64,000 bases of DNA from Acinetobacter sp. ANC 3813 (GCF_002135435.1 NZ_NEGK01000008.1:124001-188000); one strand, 5' to 3'; shown: positions 19,044-29,080, counted from the first letter of the stretch. Notes: a model not told the origin generated them from the letters alone. Numbers and translations: made by a program.

Positions 19044-20522
19044 TTATTTAGGCTGTTCACCCGCAGGCTTTTTTGCAACTCTTTTTTTGGCAGGTTTTTT
19101 TGCAGCTTCAGGCGCTTTTGCCGCGTCAGCAGCAGCCTGAACTTGTACCGCAGTATCTTCTGTAGAGATTAAACCGTCAGCAAACTCATCAGCATGACTT
19201 TCATCTGCAGTTAAAACTTCCGACAAAGCAGGCTTTTGCGGCGGAACAGCTTTGCTTGGCGCAACTTCTTTTTTTGCCAAGGCATCCAGCTGATCGGACA
19301 CTTGCGCATCCTGCTGCTCCGGCGCAGCTTTTACTGCCTGCACTTTTTTGCGTACTTTGATCTGACTGATATTGGGACTGCCTTCAATTTCAATGACCTG
19401 ATCCAATACGGGCTCTTTTAACCCATGCTCAAGCCCTTTCAGAGATTCCAGCAGTTTAGGTGCAGCCTGCGACAGCAGTTCCAATGACTTTTCATATGCC
19501 GCCAATGGCGACAGCTGATGGTCTGCATGCTGAATCAGATACCCACGGGCATGAGAAAAAACTTCCTGCGCTTTTTGATTCGCTTCATTGACCAAACGGC
19601 GGCTATATACTGCCCCGATGCCCGCGCTGGCCAATGGCGTCAGTTTTGACAATTTCTCCAGTACAGAGACTTTCGGCATCTGGTTTAGCCACGACCATTT
19701 AAACTGACCGCTGTCATCTAATAAATATTTTTTCAGCGATTCGATATCATTGCCTGAACCCAGCATTTGCTGCAGCTGACTGATATCACTGTTTTGAATC
19801 GTGCTTGAAAGCGCCTTTAAAGCCATCAGCAAAGCTTGCTTCTCTGCAATGATGCCTAAATCAATCTGCTTAAAGATATGCTGCACAATGTCCTGATCGC
19901 TTTCTTTACTCAAATCAAATCCGTATGAACGGCCCACTTGATAAATGACCCGCAAAGACATCACCAGTGATGCTGGAATATCAATGGTTGAACCCACCAC
20001 GCCTGTTGCACCTGTGAGCGCACCTTGCAGCGATGCAATCCATTTGTTTTGCTCTGTCAAAGCTTGGCTGATCCGCTTAGAGCGATCGACATCCTTGGTT
20101 AGCTCCTCTAAATCACGCACACCTGCCTGATCCAGCACATCATCGACCGAACTGAGGCTATTGCTGAATTGATTCAATTGCTCGAATAGATAATCAGAAA
20201 TTTTATCTGAAAATTGCGGCGAGACAAAATTCGCTACATTATTGACTTTGCTGTAGTGCCGCCCCAAAAGCTGACGCGATACATTCGGAACATGATCACG
20301 CAAGACCTGCTGCGGATTTTCATAGTTTTTCACGTTAAATACGCCTTTATATTGCGCACTGCCTTCAATGGTGCGGGCATTGTTTTCTGACGATGAAAAT
20401 TTGGAAACAGAATCAGGCGCCAGATGATTCAGCAAAGATACGCCTGACTCACTGAGCTTTTTAGCCACTCCAAAGGCATTTGAAAACAATCCAGCCGACT
20501 GTTTATTATTAGAATCCGCCAT
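19044..20522 (-). CDS. EcsC family protein with Ala/Lys-rich tail
   Basis: 492 residues. The middle (about 130-330) matches the EcsC family pattern, including the GALTGATGVVGSTIDIPASL stretch and a helical repeat region. The C-terminal 100 residues are low-complexity (A, K, P, E, Q; ending in KK and AKK repeats) and probably disordered, possibly nucleic-acid- or membrane-contacting. Function unknown. It is convergent with nothing and lies upstream of the str promoter in the same direction; 271 bases separate it from divergent fabB. Confidence 0.75.
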   Translation of the reverse strand: MADSNNKQSAGLFSNAFGVAKKLSESGVSLLNHLAPDSVSKFSSSENNARTIEGSAQYKGVFNVKNYENPQQVLRDHVPNVSRQLLGRHYSKVNNVANFVSPQFSDKISDYLFEQLNQFSNSLSSVDDVLDQAGVRDLEELTKDVDRSKRISQALTEQNKWIASLQGALTGATGVVGSTIDIPASLVMSLRVIYQVGRSYGFDLSKESDQDIVQHIFKQIDLGIIAEKQALLMALKALSSTIQNSDISQLQQMLGSGNDIESLKKYLLDDSGQFKWSWLNQMPKVSVLEKLSKLTPLASAGIGAVYSRRLVNEANQKAQEVFSHARGYLIQHADHQLSPLAAYEKSLELLSQAAPKLLESLKGLEHGLKEPVLDQVIEIEGSPNISQIKVRKKVQAVKAAPEQQDAQVSDQLDALAKKEVAPSKAVPPQKPALSEVLTADESHADEFADGLISTEDTAVQVQAAADAAKAPEAAKKPAKKRVAKKPAGEQPK

Positions 20523-20672
20523 TCACTCCCCCACATCTTCAATTCTTGAATTTATGGATAAATACTAGGTGCTGTCTGACTTTATCTCAATATCATTGTG
20601 TATCTTTTAGTTAATTTATCGGCCAACTCTGTTCGATTCTGCATCTGCATCAATAGGCATAGGATTTGCCAT

Positions 20673-20750
20673 AAGAATTCAAAATTCTTTCTGCTATCAT
20701 AATTGCAATTGAACAACATGAGACGCGCACCGCTGCAGTGTTTGAAACAC
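20673..20750. promoter_or_regulatory. Two palindromes in the fabB upstream region
   Basis: AAGAATT-CAA-AATTCTT (20673-20689) and GTGTTT-G-AAACAC (20738-20750) are perfect inverted repeats in the 271-base divergent gap. They lie about 120 and 44 bases before the fabB start. They are candidate operators; no regulator is identified. Confidence 0.35.
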
Positions 20751-20793
20751 GCGGGGTTTGTGCTTCTCTACCTCAACATAAAGGGATCTGTAG

Positions 20794-22023
20794 ATGAAAC
20801 GTGTTGTAATCACTGGTATGGGGATTAACTCATGCATTGGTAATACATTGGAAGATGTAACGAACTCTTTGCAAAACGGGATTTCTGGAACACGTTTTAA
20901 TCCGACTTATGCGGAATTGAATTTTAAAAGCCATGTCAGCGCAGCCGCTGAACAAGACTTTGACGGCATTGACCGCCGTTTAAAACGCTTCATGGGCGTA
21001 TGCGCAATGTATGCCTACAATGCTGCATTGTCTGCAGTAGAACATGCCGGCTTAACAGCTGAACAAATTGGCGGCAATCCGCGTTACGGTATTGCTGGCG
21101 GTTCAGGCGGCGGCTCTACAGCTTCTGTGATTGAAATGAAAGATCTGCTGGATACCAAAGGCGCGCGTAAAGTTGGCCCGTTCTTTGTTCCCCGCAACAT
21201 GACCAATACCATCACTGCAAACGTTGGCGTTGCCTTCAAAATGCAAGGTGTTGCTCACACGATTACCAGCGCATGCGCAACATCTGCAGATGCAATTGGT
21301 TATGCTTACAACCTGATTCAATTAGGCAAACAAGACTTAATGCTTGCAGGCGGCGGCGAAGAAGATCACTGGTCTCAAAGCTTACTGTTTGATGCCATGG
21401 GCGCGCTGTGCTCGAAATACAACGATACGCCTGAAACTGCTTCACGCCCTTACTCTGCTGACCGTGACGGTTTTGTGATTGCCGGCGGCGGCGGTTTCGT
21501 GGTGCTTGAGTCTTTAGAACACGCGCAAGCGCGCGGTGCAAACATTATTGCTGAAGTGGTTGGCTATGCGGCAAACTCTGACGGCGCAGACATGGTTGCC
21601 CCATCTGGTGAAGGCGCAACACGCTGCATCCTGATGGCTTTAGACGAAGCGAAACAGCACGGTGTAGATAAAATTGACTATGTGAACACACATGGTACTT
21701 CTACTCCAGCGGGCGACGTAACAGAGCTTAAAGCCATGGAGCGTGCATTTGGTGAAGGCCAAGTACCGCCACTCAGCTCAACTAAATCGATGACTGGTCA
21801 CAGCCTTGGCGCAGCAGGCGTACAAGAAGCGATTTATTCTGTATTGATGATGCAAAATGACTTTATTGCGCCAAACATCAACGTCACAGAATTAGACGAA
21901 GGCGCGAAACCGTTTGATATCGTGCTTGAAAAACGCGACGCAAAATTGAATACTGTGATGAGTAACAGTTTTGGTTTTGGCGGTGTGAACGCGTGTCTCA
22001 TTTTCAAAAAATGGGAAGGCTAA
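20794..22023 (+). CDS. fabB: Beta-ketoacyl-ACP synthase I
   Basis: 409 residues. A condensing enzyme of type II fatty-acid synthesis that extends acyl-ACP with malonyl-ACP and, in FabB-type enzymes, is needed for unsaturated chain elongation. The Cys-His-His triad is C161 (SACATS), H300 (NTHGTSTPAGD) and H336 (KSMTGHSLGAAG). Length and sequence fit FabB better than FabF. An AAGGGA site precedes ATG 20794. acpP, fabG and fabD are in a separate cluster near 30-32 kb. Confidence 0.93.
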   Translation: MKRVVITGMGINSCIGNTLEDVTNSLQNGISGTRFNPTYAELNFKSHVSAAAEQDFDGIDRRLKRFMGVCAMYAYNAALSAVEHAGLTAEQIGGNPRYGIAGGSGGGSTASVIEMKDLLDTKGARKVGPFFVPRNMTNTITANVGVAFKMQGVAHTITSACATSADAIGYAYNLIQLGKQDLMLAGGGEEDHWSQSLLFDAMGALCSKYNDTPETASRPYSADRDGFVIAGGGGFVVLESLEHAQARGANIIAEVVGYAANSDGADMVAPSGEGATRCILMALDEAKQHGVDKIDYVNTHGTSTPAGDVTELKAMERAFGEGQVPPLSSTKSMTGHSLGAAGVQEAIYSVLMMQNDFIAPNINVTELDEGAKPFDIVLEKRDAKLNTVMSNSFGFGGVNACLIFKKWEG

Positions 22024-22090
22024 TCTAAAGCCTGCTGATTTGGCGCTTCGGCGCCAAATAGCACACCCACCGCCCTTTTAAGGGTACATT

Positions 22091-22543
22091 ATGGATGCTC
22101 CATCAGATGCTTTCCTCTGGGTCAAAGCATTACATATCATCGCCGTTGTATGCTGGTTTGCAGCGCTGTTTTATCTTCCCCGCCTCTATGTTTATCATGC
22201 CATGAGTGATGATGCTGTCAGCCATCAGCGCTTTGAAGTGATGGAACGCAAGCTGTACCGAGGCATTATGTGGCCGGCAATGATCGGCACACTGATCACG
22301 GCGCATTTTTTAGTCGATTGGGGCGATGCTACGCAGCACTACCATGAAGCCTTATGGTTTTATCTTAAAGTTGGCTTGGTCGGCTTGCTGGTGATTTACC
22401 ATTTTGTTTGCGGCTATTACCGTAAAAAGCTGATTGGCAATGCGCATTACAAATCACACAAGTTCTGGCGCTTCTTTAATGAAATGCCAACGTTGATTTT
22501 ATTTGCAGTGGTGATTTTGGTGGTGGTAAAGCCGACGTTCTAA
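22091..22543 (+). CDS. hemJ: Protoporphyrinogen oxidase HemJ
   Basis: 150 residues, about four membrane helices. HemJ oxidises protoporphyrinogen IX to protoporphyrin IX in the inner membrane and replaces HemG/HemY; Acinetobacter is among the organisms in which it was found. The conserved His of LHIIAVVCWFAALFYLPRL and the Lys of WFYLKV, both needed in studied homologues, are present. AAGGG precedes the ATG. It is 67 bases after fabB and may be cotranscribed. Confidence 0.9.
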   Translation: MDAPSDAFLWVKALHIIAVVCWFAALFYLPRLYVYHAMSDDAVSHQRFEVMERKLYRGIMWPAMIGTLITAHFLVDWGDATQHYHEALWFYLKVGLVGLLVIYHFVCGYYRKKLIGNAHYKSHKFWRFFNEMPTLILFAVVILVVVKPTF

Positions 22544-22570
22544 AAACGTAAAATAAATAAGTTATAAAAA

Positions 22571-22595
22571 AGCCCTAATTCATTTAGGGCTTTTT
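22571..22595. terminator. Terminator between hemJ and convergent acyltransferase
   Basis: AGCCCTAA and TTAGGGCT form an 8-bp stem with a 5-base loop, flanked by A5 on the left and T5 on the right, so it can serve both converging transcripts. Confidence 0.85.
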
Positions 22596-22610
22596 ACGTT
22601 TTGCAAAGCT

Positions 22611-23717
22611 TCAAGATTTAATCCATTTATTTCGAATCATGCGATTTAAGGGCGTGGAATAATATTTCTCTATCACCCAGCTTAGTAAAAAAACCGCAAT
22701 AAAATAAATCGGCAGCAGCAGCAATTTTTCAGTCGGCAACGTTTCTTTAGGGAAATACACCACTTTCATCAAACCCAAAATAATCAAATGAAACAAATAC
22801 ATTTCATAACTGCGCTGTCCTATCCAGACCAAAGCCCTCGACCCGAAAGATTGTGCCTGCGTTTGCGGATCTTGCGCAAAACAAAAAATCAACAGCGCTG
22901 TCAGCATTGCAAAAGCGCTAATGCTCCAAGTACTTACCTCTTTAATTGGCGCATATAAATACAGCCCGCACATCAGCAGCGTTGTTACCGTCACAATGGG
23001 TTTCTTGCTCTGTAAAGCACCTTTAAAATGCTGCGTATACAGCGCTGTTAAACAGCCAATCGCAATACCATCGAAGCTAGAAAAATAATCATAAAGATAA
23101 GCCCCGCTTTCTTCGCCAAAATGCAGGCTGCGAAAGTACGGCGCATAAGCAATGATCAGCAGCAGAAAAATAATAAACCCTTTGCCGCGGCCTAAACCCA
23201 AACAGAGTAAAGGAAATGCCAAATAAAAGACTTCTTCTACAGACAATGACCACAGCACGCCGAGCGCATAGTTGACCCAGCCATACTCAATAATCAGCAG
23301 ATTCATCCAAAAGCTGAAGGCAGACAGCACGGTTAATCCATAGGACACCTCAATACCGTTAGGCGCCTGATTCATAAAAGGCTTTAGCCCTAAACCGCCT
23401 AAAAAAACAACCATGGTGACAAGCAGCACCAGACAGGGAATAATCCGCGCAATTCTGCGTACATAAAAATCTTTCAGCTGAATTTTCGCCAATGAAGGAC
23501 TGCGCTGCAAAGTATGCTGCGTGATTAAAAAGCCAGAAATCACAAAGAACATAGTCACGCCATAATTGCCGTTTCGGGCAATCAAGGTACTCAGACTTTC
23601 ACCAAAAACTGGAATGCCTAAAAAAGTATCGTACAATTTATAAGGAATATTAAAATGGTGCAGCAGCACCAAAAGAATGGAAATGCCGCGCAAGACATCA
23701 ATTTTATAATTACGCAT
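22611..23717 (-). CDS. Acyltransferase 3 family protein (OafA/YrhL type)
   Basis: 368 residues with about ten membrane helices. N-terminal RGISILLVLLHHF carries the His typical of this family, which moves acyl groups to extracytoplasmic glycans such as LPS or peptidoglycan. No C-terminal SGNH domain is attached. No polysaccharide genes are nearby, so the acceptor cannot be inferred. The gene stands alone. Confidence 0.8.
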   Translation of the reverse strand: MRNYKIDVLRGISILLVLLHHFNIPYKLYDTFLGIPVFGESLSTLIARNGNYGVTMFFVISGFLITQHTLQRSPSLAKIQLKDFYVRRIARIIPCLVLLVTMVVFLGGLGLKPFMNQAPNGIEVSYGLTVLSAFSFWMNLLIIEYGWVNYALGVLWSLSVEEVFYLAFPLLCLGLGRGKGFIIFLLLIIAYAPYFRSLHFGEESGAYLYDYFSSFDGIAIGCLTALYTQHFKGALQSKKPIVTVTTLLMCGLYLYAPIKEVSTWSISAFAMLTALLIFCFAQDPQTQAQSFGSRALVWIGQRSYEMYLFHLIILGLMKVVYFPKETLPTEKLLLLPIYFIAVFLLSWVIEKYYSTPLNRMIRNKWIKS

Positions 23718-23830
23718 CTATCGCTGTTAAAATTTTAAAGTGCTTCATTAAAAAGCAATTTCAGCAGAATAAATAGCGCTCATCGGCAAATTCATCCATG
23801 AATGATTAAAATCAGCGGCAGTTTCATTAT

Positions 23831-23855
23831 AAAAAACCCTGCAGAAGCAGGGCTT
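23831..23855 (-). terminator. Terminator of the dad operon after cycA
   Basis: On the minus strand GCCCTGC-TTCT-GCAGGG is followed by six T. It ends the dadA-dadX-ridA-cycA transcript. Confidence 0.85.
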
Positions 23856-23879
23856 TAAATTTCAAATTCAAAACACGAT

Positions 23880-25307
23880 TTACATTTGCTGCAGCTGGCG
23901 CTTACGCATGCGCGGCAAATACAGCACTCGGTAAGTGACCGCCAAAATGACCAGCCAAAGCGGACTGATCATCAGCGCTTTGAGCGTATCCGGTTCCAGA
24001 CTTAAAATGATCAAAGTAAAGAATAGAAAAGCCAAAACAATATAGCTCATCCACACACCGCCCGGCATTTTAAAGGTCGATTTGATATGGTTCTGCGGCT
24101 GCAGTTTGCGGTAGCGCAGGTAACAGACCATAATCAGCGCCCAGATGCTGATAAACAGAATCACGCAAAGGGAGCTGGCCAAAGTAAAAGCTTCAATGGT
24201 ATTGGGTACAAAATACTGCAGCCCTGCACCTGCCATAATGAAGAAGCAAGAGAAGATTAAACCCTGCGCAGGAACAGCCCGCTTAGATAAACGCGCCAGC
24301 GCTTGCGGCGCCTGACCGCCGCGCGCCAAACCAAAAAGCATGCGCGAGGTTGAAAACACACCACTGTTCATAGATGACATGACCGATGACAGCACCACCA
24401 AATTCATAATAATGGCAGACACTGGAATGCCTGCATGCAGAAACAGTGATACAAATGGACTTTGATCGGCAGGGATTTTATCCCATGGCGTTACCGACAT
24501 CACTACAAATAAAGACAGCACATAAAACAGAATAATCCGTGTTGGAATAGCATTTACCGCTTTAGGCAGGTTCCTTTCAGGATCTTTAGTTTCTGCCGCC
24601 ATGGTGCCTAATAGCTCAACGCCAACGAAGGCAAAGAGCGCAATTTGGAAGCCTGCAAGAAATCCATCTGCCCCTTTGGGGAACATGCCGCCATGTGACC
24701 AGACATTGGTAAAGCTCGAAGCCGTACCGTCAGGAGAATGGAAATGGCTGAATACCATATAACCGCCAATTACGATCAGCCCTAAAATGGCCAAAATTTT
24801 GATTAATGCAAACCAAAATTCAACTTCACCAAACAGTTTGACGGTCAGCAGATTCAGACCCAAAACCAGCAGCACACAGCCTGCGCTGATCAGCGCCTGC
24901 CCCATTGGGGTAAAGCCGACATCTGGCGGCAGCCAAAATCCCAAATAGTTAATAATGGCAGCCAAATCAGCAATGCCGACCAATACCCAGCCCAGCCAAT
25001 ACGACCAGCCGATATAGTAGCCTGCGCCCGGCCCAATCAAATCATGCGCCATATCAATGAAAGATTTATAGTGCAAATTAGACAGCAGAATTTCACCCAG
25101 TGCGCGCATTAAAAAGAAAAACATCAGACCGATAATCATGTAAATAAACAGGATCGATGGCCCAGCGAGGGAGATGGTTTTACCTGAGCCCATAAAGAGG
25201 CCCGTGCCAATGGCGCCGCCAATCGCAATCAGCTGTAAATGACGGTTCGACAGCTTGCGCTGCAATTCATGAGGCGACGATTGCACGTCATCTTGATGTG
25301 TAGTCAT
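23880..25307 (-). CDS. cycA: D-serine/D-alanine/glycine:H+ symporter (amino acid permease)
   Basis: 475 residues, about twelve helices, APC superfamily. The first helix carries the GGAIGTGLFMGSG motif, and the E-T-K-DPERNLPKA loop is typical of the AAT family. CycA imports D-alanine, D-serine and glycine, which fits its place as the last gene of an alanine catabolic operon. It is 131 bases downstream of ridA. Confidence 0.85.
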   Translation of the reverse strand: MTTHQDDVQSSPHELQRKLSNRHLQLIAIGGAIGTGLFMGSGKTISLAGPSILFIYMIIGLMFFFLMRALGEILLSNLHYKSFIDMAHDLIGPGAGYYIGWSYWLGWVLVGIADLAAIINYLGFWLPPDVGFTPMGQALISAGCVLLVLGLNLLTVKLFGEVEFWFALIKILAILGLIVIGGYMVFSHFHSPDGTASSFTNVWSHGGMFPKGADGFLAGFQIALFAFVGVELLGTMAAETKDPERNLPKAVNAIPTRIILFYVLSLFVVMSVTPWDKIPADQSPFVSLFLHAGIPVSAIIMNLVVLSSVMSSMNSGVFSTSRMLFGLARGGQAPQALARLSKRAVPAQGLIFSCFFIMAGAGLQYFVPNTIEAFTLASSLCVILFISIWALIMVCYLRYRKLQPQNHIKSTFKMPGGVWMSYIVLAFLFFTLIILSLEPDTLKALMISPLWLVILAVTYRVLYLPRMRKRQLQQM

Positions 25308-25438
25308 AGTTGATGTCCTTATAATGCTTGCAGCGGCGCAGCTTTCACTAAACGCTTAAACTGCCCTGCCCAATGTCCTATTGGGCTTAAACTGCCAGTG
25401 CAAACATGGAAGATTCAAAAATAAAAAAACTGCACAGC

Positions 25439-25801
25439 TTAAGGCTGAGCAGCAGTAACAGCAATTTCAATCAGCCAATCTGGATTGACCAGCTCAGCCT
25501 GTATGGTGGCTCGTGCAGGTTTAGGCGAATCTTTCAACCACTCAGCCCACAGCGCGTTCACGGTTTTAAAATCAGCAAGATTTTTAAGAAAAAGCTGCGC
25601 GGACAGCATTTGGGATTTGTCGCTGCCCGCTTGAGCCAGCAATTGATCAATGGTATTCAGCACATCCAAAGTCTGCGCTTCAATCCCTGCTTCTGGGTTT
25701 TTCGGCACTTGCCCTGAAAGATAAATCACCTGATTAAACACGGTGACTGCACTCATAAAATCATTGCTGCCGAATCTTTGAATAGGGTCTGACATGGTCA
25801 T
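25439..25801 (-). CDS. RidA/YjgF family protein
   Basis: 120 residues. RidA-family enzymes hydrolyse reactive enamines/imines such as 2-aminoacrylate to ketoacids. The conserved active-site arginine is in the PARATIQAELV segment, followed by the family's VEIA-like strand (WLIEIAV). Placed between an alanine racemase gene and cycA, it probably protects the PLP enzyme or clears imine products of DadA. That role is inferred from context. Confidence 0.85.
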   Translation of the reverse strand: MTMSDPIQRFGSNDFMSAVTVFNQVIYLSGQVPKNPEAGIEAQTLDVLNTIDQLLAQAGSDKSQMLSAQLFLKNLADFKTVNALWAEWLKDSPKPARATIQAELVNPDWLIEIAVTAAQP

Positions 25802-25860
25802 GCTTCCTTGTACTTTTTCGTTTCAGGCGCCAGTACAGCGCCTGTTCTTAATAAATAAAT

Positions 25861-27066
25861 TTAAAAATATTCGGCTGAACACTCAGCCTTCAAATTTGCT
25901 GCTGCATTTTTCAACGCCACAACGTGATCAACCGACATATGTCCTGCATCAATGCTAAAAGGCACACGCTGCGTGACTGCGCACATCAGCTCATAGCCAA
26001 CTGTGCCCGAGGCCTTGGCCACATCATCAATCGGCAGCACAGCGCCATTTGAAGCCTTGCCCCACAGCACCACTTCTGAACCAATGCCGCTCTCAGGCAA
26101 ATGTGTCAAATCGACCGCCAGCATATCCATGCTCACGCGGCCAATCAGACCTGAAGACTGCCCATCTATCAGCACTGGCGTACCTGTAGGTGAGATGCGC
26201 TGATAGCCATCTGCATAGCCGCAGGCGGCAATACCGATACGCATGGCTTTGTCTGCCACAAAACTCGAGCCATAGCCCACGCTTTGCCCTGCCTGAAGAG
26301 TTTGAATACCGATAATTTCGGTACGCAGCGTCATTGCGGGCTGCAGCTGCCAGTCTTGAATACAATGAAGCGGATAGTCAGGAGAACTGCCATACAGCAT
26401 GATGCCGCTGCGGGCGATATCGGACTGCAATTCTTGAGAATGCCGCAAAATGGCCGCACTGTTGCTGACGGTCATAGGCGCTGGAAACTGTTCAATCATC
26501 TGCTGGAAGCATTGATATTGATAGTCAATGCCAGACTCGCCAAAACGCTCTCCGTCCGCATCTGAAAAATGCATCATATGCGTGAGGCTGTGAACAATGC
26601 GCAGTTTCTGCAATTCAACCCAAGCTAGTGCATATGCCTCTGGAGTAAATCCCAAACGGTTCATGCCAGAATTCATTTTGACAAAAACATCAAACTGCGC
26701 TTGAGGATAGCTGTCTTGGAATTGTTTCAGCCAGTCAATCTGATAAGTGCTGTGCACCGTAAAGCTCAGCTTGAGCTGATGACAATCCAGCAGATCCTGC
26801 AAGCTAAAAATACCTTCGAGCAGTAAAATATCGCCTTGCCAGCCTAGAGCGCGCAGACGTTTAGCTTCTGCCATATCCAGCAAAGCAAAGCCATCTGCCT
26901 GCTTAAATGCCACATAAACACGCTCTATGCCATGACCATATGCATTGGCTTTTACCACGGCATAGACTTGCGCATTCGGCACATTTTGTCTGGCAAATTG
27001 TTTGGCGACCTGCAAATTATGCGCTAAGGCATCTAAATGAATAACTGCTTGTATCGGCCGTGACAT
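25861..27066 (-). CDS. dadX: Alanine racemase (catabolic type)
   Basis: 401 residues. This PLP enzyme interconverts L- and D-alanine. The PLP lysine is K39 (VVKANAYGHG) and the second catalytic base is the Tyr in SVGYGSSF. ATG at 27066 follows GGAAG; an upstream in-frame start at 27123 is ignored. After the usual end of the barrel/beta domain (near TQRVPF) about 30 extra residues follow, ending KAECSAEYF, longer than the ~360 typical of Alr/DadX. Position after dadA supports the catabolic isozyme. Confidence 0.88.
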   Translation of the reverse strand: MSRPIQAVIHLDALAHNLQVAKQFARQNVPNAQVYAVVKANAYGHGIERVYVAFKQADGFALLDMAEAKRLRALGWQGDILLLEGIFSLQDLLDCHQLKLSFTVHSTYQIDWLKQFQDSYPQAQFDVFVKMNSGMNRLGFTPEAYALAWVELQKLRIVHSLTHMMHFSDADGERFGESGIDYQYQCFQQMIEQFPAPMTVSNSAAILRHSQELQSDIARSGIMLYGSSPDYPLHCIQDWQLQPAMTLRTEIIGIQTLQAGQSVGYGSSFVADKAMRIGIAACGYADGYQRISPTGTPVLIDGQSSGLIGRVSMDMLAVDLTHLPESGIGSEVVLWGKASNGAVLPIDDVAKASGTVGYELMCAVTQRVPFSIDAGHMSVDHVVALKNAAANLKAECSAEYF

Positions 27067-27149
27067 TTTATTCTTCCCTAAAACGCGTCCTTGAAACTGT
27101 AAATAGCAAAATACGGCTTGCAAGCGGCTAAGCCTGCAAACCGTATTCT

Positions 27150-28415
27150 TTATGCTGCATGTGCATGCGCATAGCGCTGCAATGACAAGCCTTCTGTACT
27201 GATCTCTGCAGATTGCCCCAGCACTAAATCACTGATCAATTTTCCTGAACCGCAGGCCATGGTCCAGCCTAATGTGCCGTGACCAGTATTCAGGAACAGA
27301 TTCTTGTACTGTGTAGGCCCAATAATTGGAGTGCTGTCTGGTGTCATTGGGCGCAAACCTGTCCAGAAAGAGGCTTGTTCTAAATCGCCGCCTGGGAACA
27401 AGTCACGCGTTACCATTTCCAAAGTGCCGCGGCGGTCTTGGTTCAAACCTAAGTTAAAACCGCTTAATTCCGCCATGCCGCCTACACGGATACGGTTATC
27501 AAAACGGGTAATGGCAATTTTATACGTTTCATCCAGCACAGTAGATTGCGGCGCATGGCTTGGATCAATAATTGGCACAGTCAGCGAATAGCCTTTCACA
27601 GGATAAACTGGCAGGTCTAAATGCAATGGTTTTAAGAAATCGCGTGAATAGCTGCCAAAGGCCAAAACATAGCGGTCTGCCGTCAACACCTTGCCATTAA
27701 CCAGCACGCCTTTAATTTCGCCGCCTTCGACAATCAGCTTTTCGACATCTTGATTGAACTGAAAATCCACACCCAGTGTTTTCGCATGTTCGGCCAAAGC
27801 ATTGGTAAATAAATAGCAGTCGCCTGTTTCATCATTCGGCAGATGCAAGCCGCCAACCAGCTTATCTTTGGCTTCAGCCAAAGCTGGTTCAACTTTGCTT
27901 AAGCCGTCACGGTCCAGCAACTCAAACTCAACACCCGTTTCTTTTAATACTTCAATATCGCGCTGCACAGCTTCAAGCTGCGCGTCTTTACGGAACAGCT
28001 GCAGCGTGCCTTTAGAACGGTTTTCATAGCTGATGCCTGTTTTATCACGCAATGCACGCAAGCAGTCACGGCTGTATTCAGCAACCCGCACCATGCGTTC
28101 TTTATTCACAGCATACTGATCTGCACTGCAGTTTTTCAGCATTTGCATCATCCACTGCAATTGCCACATGCTGCCATCCAGCTGCACGGCCAATGGCGCA
28201 TGATGCTGAAACATCCACTTCACCGCTTTAAAAGGAATACCAGGCGCTGCCCACGGAGTCGAATAGCCAGGTGAGATTTGACCCGCATTGCCAAAGCTGG
28301 TTTCTTCGGCTGGCCCAGCCTGACGGTCCAATACCGTCACTTGAGCGCCCTGCTTTGCCAAATAATAAGCGCTGGTTACGCCAATCACACCGCTGCCTAA
28401 AACAATTACATGCAT
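27150..28415 (-). CDS. dadA: D-amino acid dehydrogenase
   Basis: 421 residues. This FAD enzyme oxidises D-alanine and other D-amino acids to ketoacids and feeds electrons to the respiratory chain. The dinucleotide-binding motif [16 protein letters not shown] is at the N-terminus and the FAD-contact [12 protein letters not shown] near the C-terminus. First gene of the minus-strand dad operon, divergent from the Lrp gene with 140 bases between start codons. Confidence 0.93.
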   Translation of the reverse strand: MHVIVLGSGVIGVTSAYYLAKQGAQVTVLDRQAGPAEETSFGNAGQISPGYSTPWAAPGIPFKAVKWMFQHHAPLAVQLDGSMWQLQWMMQMLKNCSADQYAVNKERMVRVAEYSRDCLRALRDKTGISYENRSKGTLQLFRKDAQLEAVQRDIEVLKETGVEFELLDRDGLSKVEPALAEAKDKLVGGLHLPNDETGDCYLFTNALAEHAKTLGVDFQFNQDVEKLIVEGGEIKGVLVNGKVLTADRYVLAFGSYSRDFLKPLHLDLPVYPVKGYSLTVPIIDPSHAPQSTVLDETYKIAITRFDNRIRVGGMAELSGFNLGLNQDRRGTLEMVTRDLFPGGDLEQASFWTGLRPMTPDSTPIIGPTQYKNLFLNTGHGTLGWTMACGSGKLISDLVLGQSAEISTEGLSLQRYAHAHAA

Positions 28416-28503
28416 AGTCTTGACCTCGACCCTGTCCCTAGTTTATTTAACTAGTATATTTTTGGATCAATAGTTAATTTTGCTGATTTGAAGACTTTAT
28501 TTC

Positions 28504-28515
28504 AGTGAATTCACT
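28504..28515. promoter_or_regulatory. Palindrome in the dadA-lrp divergent region
   Basis: AGTGAATTCACT is a perfect 12-base palindrome 40 bases before the Lrp start codon. The gap also contains AT-rich stretches of the type Lrp proteins favour. It is a candidate site for control of both genes. Confidence 0.4.
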
Positions 28516-28555
28516 TGTTTTGTCATGAAATTATAAAAAAGACAGGGAAAATTAA

Positions 28556-29023
28556 ATGCGCAAATTAGACCGTATAGACCGCATGATTTTAGACATTCTG
28601 CAAAAGAATGGACGCATCGCGATCAGTGAGCTGGCTTCACAAGTCAATCTTTCAACCACGCCCTGTTCTGAGCGGGTGAAACGGCTGGAACGCGATGGCA
28701 TTATCATGGGCTACTATGCGCGGCTGAACCCTGAATTGGTGGACAAGCGCCTGCTGGTATTTCTTGAAATTAAACTGTCTGCAAAATCCGGCGATGTTTT
28801 TGAGCAAGTGGCGCGCGACTTAACCGACATTCCCGAAGTTCTGGAATGCCATTTAATCTCTGGAGATTTTGATTATTTAGTTAAAGCGCGTTTAAAAGAG
28901 ATGAGCGCATACCGCAAGCTGCTGGGCAATATTTTAAAAAAACTGCCTGCATCCGCATCTTCGCATAGCTATGTGGTGATGGAGGAAGTGAAAGAAGGCT
29001 TATATTTGGATGTCACCGCTTAG
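28556..29023 (+). CDS. Lrp/AsnC family regulator of the dad operon
   Basis: 155 residues. N-terminal helix-turn-helix (about 5-60, ISELASQVNLSTTPCSERVKRLE) is followed by a RAM ligand-binding domain (about 70-150). Size and sequence are close to Lrp. Divergent placement next to dadA mirrors dadR/lrp arrangements in other proteobacteria, where the protein responds to alanine or leucine; control of dadA here is inferred. Confidence 0.9.
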   Translation: MRKLDRIDRMILDILQKNGRIAISELASQVNLSTTPCSERVKRLERDGIIMGYYARLNPELVDKRLLVFLEIKLSAKSGDVFEQVARDLTDIPEVLECHLISGDFDYLVKARLKEMSAYRKLLGNILKKLPASASSHSYVVMEEVKEGLYLDVTA

Positions 29024-29080
29024 CATAAGCATTCATCTTGTGATGCTGATTGCCGTACATCATAGGTAAACATAGGCATA

